The notes under the pieces are model-generated. The model made no database searches. It was given only the letters and a program-made list of their open reading frames with translations, and had not been told where the DNA came from. A DNA stretch of 35,749 nt from Candidatus Aenigmatarchaeota archaeon (GTDB lineage: Archaea; Aenigmatarchaeota; Aenigmatarchaeia; JACPZZ01), in the NCBI GenBank assembly GCA_016180965.1, contig JACPAF010000001.1, forward strand, positions 74,111 through 109,859. Reading direction: 5' to 3'. Shown here piece after piece: positions 17,117 to 25,512 of this stretch. The stretch's first letter is position 1. Every line of letters begins with the position of its first letter. The translations under genes and the position numbers were made by a program.

Positions 17117-18235
17117 ATGACAAAAGATTTCGTCGTGACTCCGTGGGAAGTCAAAGGCGACATAGACTATGAAAAGCTGATACGCGATTTTGGCGTGAAA
17201 CATGTCGATAGCAAGGTCATGCAGGAAATGGAAAAATTAACGGGCGGGCTGCATTATTTCCTAAAACGCAAGATTTTCTTTGCCCATATGTATTTTGACG
17301 AGATTTTAAACGAGGCCAAACGGGGGAACAAATTCTATTTGTACACCGGGCGGGCGCCTTCGGGGCCTGTGCATCTGGGTCATTTGGTACCGTGGATTTT
17401 TACTGAGTGGCTGCAGGACAAATTTGGCGCGACATTGTTGTTCCAGATACCGGACGAGGAGAAATTCCTGTTCAAAGAAAACCTGTCCTTTGGGGACACG
17501 GACAAATGGGCGTATGAAAACATACTCGATATAATAGCGGTTGGTTTTGATAAAAAGAAAACTAAAATATTCCTGGATACGGAATACGCCGGCCACATGT
17601 ATAAAACGGCGTGCGCGGTCGCGAAAAAAACAAACATATCCACGCTTAAGTCGCTGTTCGGACTTAACGACTCGAATAACGTCGGCGAGTATTTTTACAC
17701 GTGCATGCAATCGGTTCCTGCGTTTTTGCCAACGATAATGGAAGGCAAACAAACTAAATGCCTGATACCATGTGCTATTGACCAGGACGTACATTTCCGT
17801 TTAACTCGCGACGTCGCCAATGGCATCGGCTTCCCAAAACCGGCTACCATATTGTCGCGTTTCCTCCCTGGCCTGGCGGAAGGCGGAAAGATGTCATCTT
17901 CGATTGAGAATACGGCGATATTCACGACGGATGATGAAAATACCGTGCGCAACAAGATAATGAAATACGCATTTTCAGGCGGCCGTGATACAGTAACGGA
18001 GCACAGGAAACACGGTGGCGTGCCGGAGAACGATGTTTCTTACCAATATTTGACTTATTTCATGGAGGATTCTAACAAACTCAAGAAAATTTATGAGGAT
18101 TACAAGTCTGGCAAAATGCTAACCGGCGAGTTAAAGGAAATAACGGTGGAAGTGATAAATGAATTCCTGGAAAAACACCAGAAGAAACGCGAGCTGGCGA
18201 AAGGCGTTTTGGAAGATTTCATGCTGCGCGATTGA
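17117..18235 (+). CDS. trpS: Tryptophanyl-tRNA synthetase
   Basis: PSGPVHLGHLVPW, GGKMSSS and CAIDQDVHFRLTRDVA motifs. Confidence 0.95.
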   Translation: MTKDFVVTPWEVKGDIDYEKLIRDFGVKHVDSKVMQEMEKLTGGLHYFLKRKIFFAHMYFDEILNEAKRGNKFYLYTGRAPSGPVHLGHLVPWIFTEWLQDKFGATLLFQIPDEEKFLFKENLSFGDTDKWAYENILDIIAVGFDKKKTKIFLDTEYAGHMYKTACAVAKKTNISTLKSLFGLNDSNNVGEYFYTCMQSVPAFLPTIMEGKQTKCLIPCAIDQDVHFRLTRDVANGIGFPKPATILSRFLPGLAEGGKMSSSIENTAIFTTDDENTVRNKIMKYAFSGGRDTVTEHRKHGGVPENDVSYQYLTYFMEDSNKLKKIYEDYKSGKMLTGELKEITVEVINEFLEKHQKKRELAKGVLEDFMLRD

Positions 18236-18923
18236 TTTTTTGTTTGATATCGGACACGTGGAAATATTTTACCTTGGCGCCCAGAACAAAACCAAGCAAG
18301 AACCACATAAAGTACATGCCCATGGCCCGTATCCTTCCCATTTCGTGAAAACGCCTTACGGACATCTTTGGCATTACGCTTCGCGTGAAATTTATTTTTC
18401 CGACACGCGCGAGCCGTGCAGATATGTCCGTGTCCTCGCTCACTTCACGGCGTTCGTCATAGCCGCCGATCGAATCGAACGCGGTTTTTTTAACCGTATA
18501 ACAACATGACAAATTTTTTGTGTACCTGTTAAACGGATTAAATATCATTTTCATGTCCCTTCCTATTTCACGGTCATTTTCCATCGGAACAAACTCATAA
18601 CCAACTGCCATTGCGCCGGTTTTTAAGATTTTATTGGTATTTGCAAGGAAATTTTCCGGTACCTGCACGTCCGCGTCCAGGAAGACCAGATAATCCCCGC
18701 GCGCGAATTTTGCGGCCGCGTTCCTGGCTTTGCCGGGGAAGGATTTGGGGACTTGAACGACTTTAGATCCGTTAGCTTTAGCTATCTGCAGTGTCCTATC
18801 TTTTGATTGTGAATAACTGATAATAATTTCATAGTCCTTGAACGTTTGGGCCTTAACCGACTCCACACAGCCGCCTAAATACTTCTCCTCGTTATAGGCG
18901 GGTATGACAAAGGAAAACCGCAT
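18219..18923 (-). CDS. Family 2 glycosyltransferase
   Basis: FSFVIPAYNEEKYLGGCVESVKAQTFKDYEIIIS, DYLVFLDADVQVP; 3' end overlaps trpS by 17 nt. Confidence 0.9.
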   Translation of the reverse strand: MRFSFVIPAYNEEKYLGGCVESVKAQTFKDYEIIISYSQSKDRTLQIAKANGSKVVQVPKSFPGKARNAAAKFARGDYLVFLDADVQVPENFLANTNKILKTGAMAVGYEFVPMENDREIGRDMKMIFNPFNRYTKNLSCCYTVKKTAFDSIGGYDERREVSEDTDISARLARVGKINFTRSVMPKMSVRRFHEMGRIRAMGMYFMWFLLGFVLGAKVKYFHVSDIKQKINRAA

Positions 18924-18967
18924 AATAAATACTTATTATTGGAATTATTAAATCTAGTTGTGGTTTT

Positions 18968-20224
18968 GTGCAGGATTATGAAGTAATCGTAGTTGGCGGC
19001 GGGCCTGCCGGTTCGTCGTGCGCTACTTTTCTAGGAAGAAAAGGCGTAAAAACCCTGCTCGTTGACAAGGCGTCATTCCCGCGCGACAAGACATGCGGTG
19101 ACGGAATAACCGGAAAATCTTATGGTGTGCTGGAAGAACTTGGTGTGGAAGATGAAATAATAAAAAACCAGCATATGGAAACCTTCGGGCTGGTCACGTC
19201 TTCCCCTTCCGGCGTATCGTTGAATACTAGATCTGAACGGGAGGCTGACAAGAAAAAAGTTTACGTTTGTAAAAGGCAGATTTTCGACAACATCCTTTTC
19301 CAGGAAGCGAAAAAAAAGGCGGATATTATTGAAAATTTTTCCGTGGGTGATTTGATCATCGAAAATGGGGCCGTGGCCGGCATCAAAGGTGCGGGCAAAG
19401 ACGGAAAAGAAAAAGAATTCCGCGCAAAAATCGTTGTTGGCGCGGACGGAGCAAATTCAATAGTCGCAAGAAAGTTGGGTTTAAACGACTTCCAGACGGA
19501 CAGGTCGCTTGTTGCTGTAAGAACTTATTACGAAAATGTGGGAGAAACGCAGGACCTCATAGAATTCCATTTTCTAGAAGATCTGACCCCGGGATATTTT
19601 TGGATATTTCCGGCCGGCGATAACGTGTCAAATGTGGGCATCGCCGTAGTTGCTGGCGACGTGCCGAAGCGAAAATTAAATTTAAAAAATAAGCTTGAGG
19701 AAATCGTCAAAAATTCGCGGTTCGCACCGAGGTTTACCAATGCAAAACAAATATCGGAAGTCAAAGGCTGGAACCTCCCCACCGGGGCGCAGAAACGAAA
19801 AAGGGCGGGCGATGGCTTCATCCTAGTCGGAGACGCAGCATCATTGATAGATCCGTTTACGGGCGAAGGCATAGGAAACGCGCTTGTGAGCGGCAAAATG
19901 GCGGCGGAAGTGATTGCGGATTCATTGGGCAGCAATGATTTTTCTTATAATGTTCTAAAACGCTACGAGTCCATGATAGACGAACGTATGGGAAAAGAAT
20001 TTAAGACTAGCTACAAATTCCAAAAATTTGGCAGGAATGCAATTATGTTCAGCGCACTTGTTGAGGAATTAAATTCGGACAAGAAGTCAATGAAGATTGC
20101 AGCTTCATCGTTTGGCGACGATTCAACCGCCACAGCGAACTTAAAAATACCCTTAAGCCTCTATGTGAAGGTTCTGATCAGGTACATAAAGAGCTATATA
20201 AAAATGAAGATGCGCAACCGATAG
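18968..20224 (+). CDS. Geranylgeranyl reductase family FAD-dependent oxidoreductase
   Basis: VIVVGGGPAGSSCATFLGRKG, FILVGDAASLIDPFTGEGIGNALVSGKMAAEVI; GTG start. Confidence 0.93.
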   Translation: MQDYEVIVVGGGPAGSSCATFLGRKGVKTLLVDKASFPRDKTCGDGITGKSYGVLEELGVEDEIIKNQHMETFGLVTSSPSGVSLNTRSEREADKKKVYVCKRQIFDNILFQEAKKKADIIENFSVGDLIIENGAVAGIKGAGKDGKEKEFRAKIVVGADGANSIVARKLGLNDFQTDRSLVAVRTYYENVGETQDLIEFHFLEDLTPGYFWIFPAGDNVSNVGIAVVAGDVPKRKLNLKNKLEEIVKNSRFAPRFTNAKQISEVKGWNLPTGAQKRKRAGDGFILVGDAASLIDPFTGEGIGNALVSGKMAAEVIADSLGSNDFSYNVLKRYESMIDERMGKEFKTSYKFQKFGRNAIMFSALVEELNSDKKSMKIAASSFGDDSTATANLKIPLSLYVKVLIRYIKSYIKMKMRNR

Positions 20225-20292
20225 CTGTCTTATTAACCACCGCATTTAATTCTTTAATTGGAAAATATCCAGATGTAATAGAAGGTTTTCGC

Positions 20293-21741
20293 ATGGAACT
20301 GCATCCACACGAGCTGAAATTGCTTGAAACATTAAAAGATTTTCCTAACGGGGCCGGCGTGGCTGAAATAGCCCGATTGTCAGGACTGAACCCCGATTCC
20401 GTCAGAAAAGCCTCGTTGTGGGCGTCTTCGAAAGGTCTCGTGAGTTCAAAAACCGAGTCCAAAATTTTTTATTCTCTGACCCAGGAAGGCAACAAATGGT
20501 TCAAGGACAACACGCTGCCGGAACTGGAAATTTACAAGGCCGTTTCCTCCAGCGCTAAAAAAATAACCGACCTAATGAAATTAAAATATTTTGATGTCGG
20601 TCTGATGTGGGCCAAAAAGAAAAACATGGTAAAAATCGACGGCGGCTATGTTCAAAAAATAAACGTGGCGAAAGACGCGGACAAGGAACTTAAAAATCTC
20701 GAACGTGCGGCGAACGGCCGTTCATTGACGGAGCTGGAAGCCGCGGAATTAAAAAAACGGGGGTTTGTGGAGAAAAAATTTGAAAAAATTGAAACGATTT
20801 TAATAACTAAAAAGGGACTTGAGACTGCTGATTCCGGTTCGGACGGGAAAATAGGCAAACTAACACCGGAAATAATAAGGTCTGGAGAGTGGCGCAAAGG
20901 ACTGCGGCCGTACGATTTAACTTTATCACCGGGCAGGCTGATAACAGGCAAGAGGCACATAACTTCAATTTGGATGGAAAAAATAAGAAAAATATTCCTA
21001 GACATGGGATTCAGCGAAAAGGCGGGACCGCTTGTCGAATCAAGTTTCTGGTGTTTCGATGCCTTGTACCAACCGCAGGATCATCCCTCACGCGAGTTGG
21101 CGGATACATTTTACATGAAAATGCCTGCTAAATCGAAATTGCCGGACGCGCAAATTGTGAACAACGTAAGGCGCGCGCATGAATCCGGCATTGGCGGGTC
21201 GACGGGCTGGATGTACAAATGGTCCGAGGATATAGCCAAAAAACCCGTACTGCGCACACACACTACTGCCGTGTCGGCCAGAAGCCTGAATGGATTAAAA
21301 CCTCCGGCGAAAATTTTCTGCATCGGACGCGCGTTCCGCAACGAGACCGTGGATTATAAACACCTGCCCGAGTTCACACAAGTCGAGGGTATAGTCGCAG
21401 ATGAAAACGTCACTTTCCGCGACCTACTGGGATATTTAAAAGAATTTTATTGGAGGCTCGGGTTTGAAAAAATACGTTTCAGGCCGGCATATTTCCCGTA
21501 TACAGAGATGAGCGTTGAGCCGGAAGTCTATTTCGAAGAAAAAAAAGAATGGGTCGAACTGGGCGGCGCCGGAATTTTCAGGCCCGAAGTAACCAATCCG
21601 CTGGGCGTCGACGTGCCTGTGCTGGCCTGGGGATTAAGCCTGGAGCGTCCGATAGCATTAATGACAGGATTAAATGACATACGCAATTTCTATTTCAAAA
21701 ATGATTTGAAATTGCTGCGCGATGCGAAGGTGAATGTATAA
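20293..21741 (+). CDS. pheS: Phenylalanyl-tRNA synthetase alpha subunit
   Basis: N-terminal HTH, LRTHTTAVSARSL, FRNETVDYKHLPEFTQVEGI. Confidence 0.96.
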   Translation: MELHPHELKLLETLKDFPNGAGVAEIARLSGLNPDSVRKASLWASSKGLVSSKTESKIFYSLTQEGNKWFKDNTLPELEIYKAVSSSAKKITDLMKLKYFDVGLMWAKKKNMVKIDGGYVQKINVAKDADKELKNLERAANGRSLTELEAAELKKRGFVEKKFEKIETILITKKGLETADSGSDGKIGKLTPEIIRSGEWRKGLRPYDLTLSPGRLITGKRHITSIWMEKIRKIFLDMGFSEKAGPLVESSFWCFDALYQPQDHPSRELADTFYMKMPAKSKLPDAQIVNNVRRAHESGIGGSTGWMYKWSEDIAKKPVLRTHTTAVSARSLNGLKPPAKIFCIGRAFRNETVDYKHLPEFTQVEGIVADENVTFRDLLGYLKEFYWRLGFEKIRFRPAYFPYTEMSVEPEVYFEEKKEWVELGGAGIFRPEVTNPLGVDVPVLAWGLSLERPIALMTGLNDIRNFYFKNDLKLLRDAKVNV

Positions 21742-23360
21742 TGGCGGTAGTTACGTTCAACAGGAAAGATTTCGAATCCCTTCTGGGCAAGAAGTTAAAG
21801 GATTCCGATTACACTGAAACCATTCCTATGATAGGAGTGACCACGGAATCGTTGAGTGCGGATTCCGTCAGTTTTGAAGTGTTTCCAAATCGGCCGGACA
21901 TGCTTTCCGTAGAAGGCTTTGCGCGCGCGCTGGCCGCATTTATGGGAAATCCGAAAAAAATAAAATACGGCGCATCCGATGTTCATGGAATTATCAAAGT
22001 CGAAAAATCCGTAGATAATGTGCGTCCTTATGTCGTTTGCGCTGTTATTCGGGGAATAAAACTTGACGATGACACGTTGAAATCAATGATACAATTCCAG
22101 GAAAAAATACACGAAACATTCGGGCGCAAAAGGGAGCGCGTCGCTATTGGAGTCCATGACATATCCAAAGTCAAATTTCCGTTAAATTATGCAGCATATA
22201 ACCCGAATAAAATTTCTTTTGTGCCTCTGGACATGAAAGAGAAGATGAATCTCGCACAAATACTACAAAAACACCCGAAAGGAAAAGATTACGGATGGAT
22301 AATCGAGAATTCCAAAGCCTATCCTGTCATAACCGACGCTAATGGGTATGTGCTCAGTTTTCCGCCGATAATCAACGGAGAATTAACGCGTGTCACGGAA
22401 AAATCCAAGGACTTGTTCATAGACGTTACCGGAAATTCAAAACATTACATTTCGAAGACATTGAACATGATTTGCGCCTCGCTGGCCGACCGCGGAGCTA
22501 AAATCGAGGCCGTGGAGGTAGTGTATGGAAACAAAAAGGAATTGACCCCTGACATGGAACGCCAGAAAATCGATGTTAACGCGGATTACGTGAACGGACT
22601 TCTTGATACGGACTTAAAAGAAAACGAATTGAAAACGCTGCTTGTAAAGATGGGTGTGGATTTTACCAAGGGCATCGCTTCCGTTCCCTGTTACAGGACC
22701 GATGTTATGCACCAGATGGACATCGTCGAGGATGTGGCGATAGCAATTGGTTACCAAAAATTCGAGCCGCGCATACCAAAAATACCGACGATGGCCGAAC
22801 GCAATGAGGTTTATGAAAAATGTTACGCCATAAAGGAAATTATGATTGGATTGAGCTTTGAAGAAACCGTTTCATTCGTACTGACTAACGATAAAAAACA
22901 GTTTACTATGATGAACTCGCCCTCAGAGGAGTGCGCGACTATATTGAACCCGAAAACGGAAGATTACACAGCATGCAGGAAACATTTGATACCATCCTTG
23001 GTCGCGGTTTTGGCCGACAATAAACATAACGAATATCCGCAGAAAATTTTCGAAACTGGGGATTGTGTTGAACTATCTAACAACGATACCGGTGCGATTA
23101 ACGCAAGGAAATTTGCGGCGGCGACGTGCCATGCGAATGCGGACGTGAACGAGATAAAATCTGTTTTGGAAACATTCGCACACCTTTACGGGATAAAATA
23201 CACACTGAAGAATTCGTCGCATCCGTCAATGATTAGGGGCCGATGCGGGGATATTTTTGTAGACGGGGAAAAAACCGGCGTTATCGGAGAAATATCCCCG
23301 GAAGTTTTAAAAAATTGGGGGCTGGAAAATCCGGTTGCGGTTTTTGAGATGGTTGTCTGA
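21741..23360 (+). CDS. pheT: Phenylalanyl-tRNA synthetase beta subunit
   Basis: VSFEVFPNRPDMLSVEGFARAL, DVMHQMDIVEDVAIAIGY; 1-nt overlap with pheS. Confidence 0.96.
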   Translation: MAVVTFNRKDFESLLGKKLKDSDYTETIPMIGVTTESLSADSVSFEVFPNRPDMLSVEGFARALAAFMGNPKKIKYGASDVHGIIKVEKSVDNVRPYVVCAVIRGIKLDDDTLKSMIQFQEKIHETFGRKRERVAIGVHDISKVKFPLNYAAYNPNKISFVPLDMKEKMNLAQILQKHPKGKDYGWIIENSKAYPVITDANGYVLSFPPIINGELTRVTEKSKDLFIDVTGNSKHYISKTLNMICASLADRGAKIEAVEVVYGNKKELTPDMERQKIDVNADYVNGLLDTDLKENELKTLLVKMGVDFTKGIASVPCYRTDVMHQMDIVEDVAIAIGYQKFEPRIPKIPTMAERNEVYEKCYAIKEIMIGLSFEETVSFVLTNDKKQFTMMNSPSEECATILNPKTEDYTACRKHLIPSLVAVLADNKHNEYPQKIFETGDCVELSNNDTGAINARKFAAATCHANADVNEIKSVLETFAHLYGIKYTLKNSSHPSMIRGRCGDIFVDGEKTGVIGEISPEVLKNWGLENPVAVFEMVV

Positions 23361-23366
23361 TAACTA

Positions 23367-23398
23367 GAATCATACCGTATTTTGTACCGGTATGATTC
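23367..23398. repeat. Perfect hairpin between convergent pheT and minD-like genes
   Basis: GAATCATACCG-N10-CGGTATGATTC, 11 bp stem. Confidence 0.82.
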
Positions 23399-23407
23399 GG
23401 TTTACCT

Positions 23408-24172
23408 TTAATCAAAAATAAAACCGAAAACCCTTGACATTAAGCTGGGGTTCCTTTTTTGGTATTGAAGCCCTATTAAAGAATGGGCCAATCTTGTTAT
23501 TTCTTCCGATGCCGCTGATCTGGGGTTAGCGCTTACGACGGGCTTGCGCATTGCTATTGATGCAGGCACGTTAATATCTTCTGGTATTTCAGCTGAAACT
23601 GACAGGGATAACATTTGCTCAACTTCCCGGCGTGTCATCTCGTGTTTGTGGTTGCGCACACGATTAAGGACGACGCCGGTTATCCATTTGTCTTTGTTTT
23701 GAACCACTTTAACGGTCTTTAATGCGTCTGCAACCGATGGCAAATCCGGGTTTGTGACTAAAATTATTTCGTTCGCAGCGTCCATTGCCGATTGCGCCTC
23801 GCGACCGAGACCTGCGGCTGAATCGAGTATAATCATATCCATCGTGCCATCCAAGTTAGCGACGACTTCGCTTAACGTAGACGGGTCGACGCCTTTCATT
23901 TCGTCAAAAGATATTCCAGCGGGCAATACGTAAAAACCGGCTTCGTGCATATAGACTGCGTCGCGGATTCTTGCCTGGCCGCGCATGACATCGTGCAGGG
24001 TGGTTTTTGCAACAGGCATGTTTAAATGAAAGCCAATGTTCGGGGTTGTGACATTGCCGTCGATGACCATCACTTTTCTGTTTAGTTTAGCCATGGATGC
24101 GGCCAAATTTGCGACTAACGTGGTTTTACCGACGCCGCCCTTTCCGGATGTCACACAGATTAAACGTGTCAT
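23408..24172 (-). CDS. minD: MinD/ParA-family ATPase
   Basis: ICVTSGKGGVGKTTLVANLAASMA, VMVIDGNVTTPN, MIILDSAAGLGREAQSAM. Confidence 0.93.
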   Translation of the reverse strand: MTRLICVTSGKGGVGKTTLVANLAASMAKLNRKVMVIDGNVTTPNIGFHLNMPVAKTTLHDVMRGQARIRDAVYMHEAGFYVLPAGISFDEMKGVDPSTLSEVVANLDGTMDMIILDSAAGLGREAQSAMDAANEIILVTNPDLPSVADALKTVKVVQNKDKWITGVVLNRVRNHKHEMTRREVEQMLSLSVSAEIPEDINVPASIAMRKPVVSANPRSAASEEITRLAHSLIGLQYQKRNPSLMSRVFGFIFD

Positions 24173-24210
24173 GTGTTTTCTACGCCTCTAAAACAAATAA
24201 ACCAATTATG

Positions 24211-24330
24211 CGGGCCTGATGGGATTTGAACCCACGACCTTTTGCTGTCTTCCTTTGGTTGACCGTTTGGTCAAGCTTTCCCAAAGCTTGTTAGAAGGCA
24301 ACCGCTCTGTCCAAGCTGAGCTACAGGCCC
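24211..24330 (-). tRNA. tRNA-Arg(TCT) with a 45-nt intron near position 37/38
   Basis: On minus strand: acceptor GGGCCTG/CAGGCCC, D-stem GCTC/GAGC, loop CTTCTAA, T-arm GTGGG-TTCAAAT-CCCAT, discriminator G. Intron about 24247-24291 has hairpins CAAGCTTT-GGG-AAAGCTTG and TTGACC-AAAC-GGTCAA. Confidence 0.92.
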
Positions 24331-24337
24331 TGTTGTA

Positions 24338-24367
24338 AACTGACTCATACAAAGTATGAGTCTAGTT
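24338..24367. repeat. Intergenic hairpin 7 nt upstream of tRNA-Arg
   Basis: AACT-GACTCATAC-AAA-GTATGAGTC-T-AGTT. Confidence 0.82.
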
Positions 24368-24415
24368 GTAACTGACTGAAACATGTCATGTTAAAATTGA
24401 CATGTTTCCAGTTAC
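24368..24415. repeat. Composite intergenic hairpin between ASCH gene and tRNA-Arg
   Basis: GTAACTG-ACT-GAAACATGTCA-TGTTAAAAT-TGACATGTTTC-CAGTTAC: 7 bp outer and 11 bp inner stems with one 3-nt bulge. Confidence 0.85.
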
Positions 24416-24456
24416 CAACTTTCTTCCGCTTTTACTCAATTGTGCACAAGCATTTA

Positions 24457-24888
24457 TTAGTTCTTTTTTCTTATCCTGCTGATGTCTGGAACGGATATCC
24501 AGGCTGACATAGCGCCGAAGCCCTTTTTATCGACGCCGAATGGTTTTACGGGTTTCGGGTTGGAAAGGAAAACCAGTATGCAGTATTTCTTGTTGATAAA
24601 AAATTTGTAAAATTTATCTATGTCTTCTATGCCGTCGGCCTTGCCGTATTTTTTTAATAGTTTCATAACCGCGCCGGGCGTGAGATTTGAAAATTGCATC
24701 ACTTTGTCTACGGTTGCTTTTATCCGAACAGGCTCGCCGGAGTTTTTAAAATAAACAATATCCCCCCTGTTTATTCTATTCCAAGGCAATCTCTTGGAGG
24801 AATACCAACGAGATTCTATGGTTTTTCTACGATCCAGTATTTTTTCTGCAAAGCCCCAGGATTTTTTCATTATTGCAATTTGGTCCAT
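24457..24888 (-). CDS. ASCH-domain protein
   Basis: FAEKILDRRKTIESRWY, NRINRGDIVYFKNSGEPVRIKATVDKVMQF. Confidence 0.75.
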   Translation of the reverse strand: MDQIAIMKKSWGFAEKILDRRKTIESRWYSSKRLPWNRINRGDIVYFKNSGEPVRIKATVDKVMQFSNLTPGAVMKLLKKYGKADGIEDIDKFYKFFINKKYCILVFLSNPKPVKPFGVDKKGFGAMSAWISVPDISRIRKKN

Positions 24889-25086
24889 TTGACTACAACC
24901 TATTTAAGATAAACCTTACAAGTTATTTTAGATCAGAATGGGAAAAAACACGTACGTTATGTCCGTAAAGGCGTTTTGGGTAGGCCCAATTACATTTAAT
25001 TTGTGCCAATAAACGCCAATTGTTTTTTCCCTGGTCGAGAAATTTTTTCTGTCCGTTTGGTTCCTTCTGGGGAATTAAACTTACGG

Positions 25087-25488
25087 ATGGTTGCTGTACC
25101 CACTGGTTTGGAGGCGATTAAGTTGCTGGATGGGATAGACGAATTGGGTATGCTAAGAAACCGCGTTGTTGGGCTGGAGAATGTAGTTAAATCCGGATTA
25201 AGGCTAACGCAAAAGAAAAGAATGATTTTGCGCGAAATCGTGAAAATTTCCGGGCGCACCACATTTACATCGGCCGTCGACCGCGTTTCGCGAGAGCTTT
25301 CGATGCCATATTCGACTGTTAAGTGGAATATGATGAAACTACGATCTTCCGGGCTCATAACCGCAGGCACGAAGGATCGCCAAAGCCTTCCGATAGTCGT
25401 GACAGAGTTTGGACGGGCGGCTGCGGACATCCAAGAATTAGAAACTGGCTCGCACAACCAGCGCATGTTCCCGTTGACAAAGGTATAA
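25087..25488 (+). CDS. HTH-type putative transcriptional regulator
   Basis: LTQKKRMILREIVKISGRTTFTSAVDRVSRELSMPYSTVKWNMMKLRSSGLI is winged-helix-like; start uncertain (25003 in ORF track). Confidence 0.6.
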   Translation: MVAVPTGLEAIKLLDGIDELGMLRNRVVGLENVVKSGLRLTQKKRMILREIVKISGRTTFTSAVDRVSRELSMPYSTVKWNMMKLRSSGLITAGTKDRQSLPIVVTEFGRAAADIQELETGSHNQRMFPLTKV

Positions 25489-25490
25489 AT
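25484..25490 (+). promoter_or_regulatory. Putative TATA box (TATAAAT) for leuS
   Basis: About 29 nt upstream of ATG 25513, overlapping the end of the HTH gene. Confidence 0.45.
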
Positions 25491-25512
25491 TGTTTGCACC
25501 TTCAATCTGAGT

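Noticed and set aside
11291-24415. CRISPR array
   Set aside because: Hairpins are not regularly spaced direct repeats with spacers, and no cas genes are present in the window.
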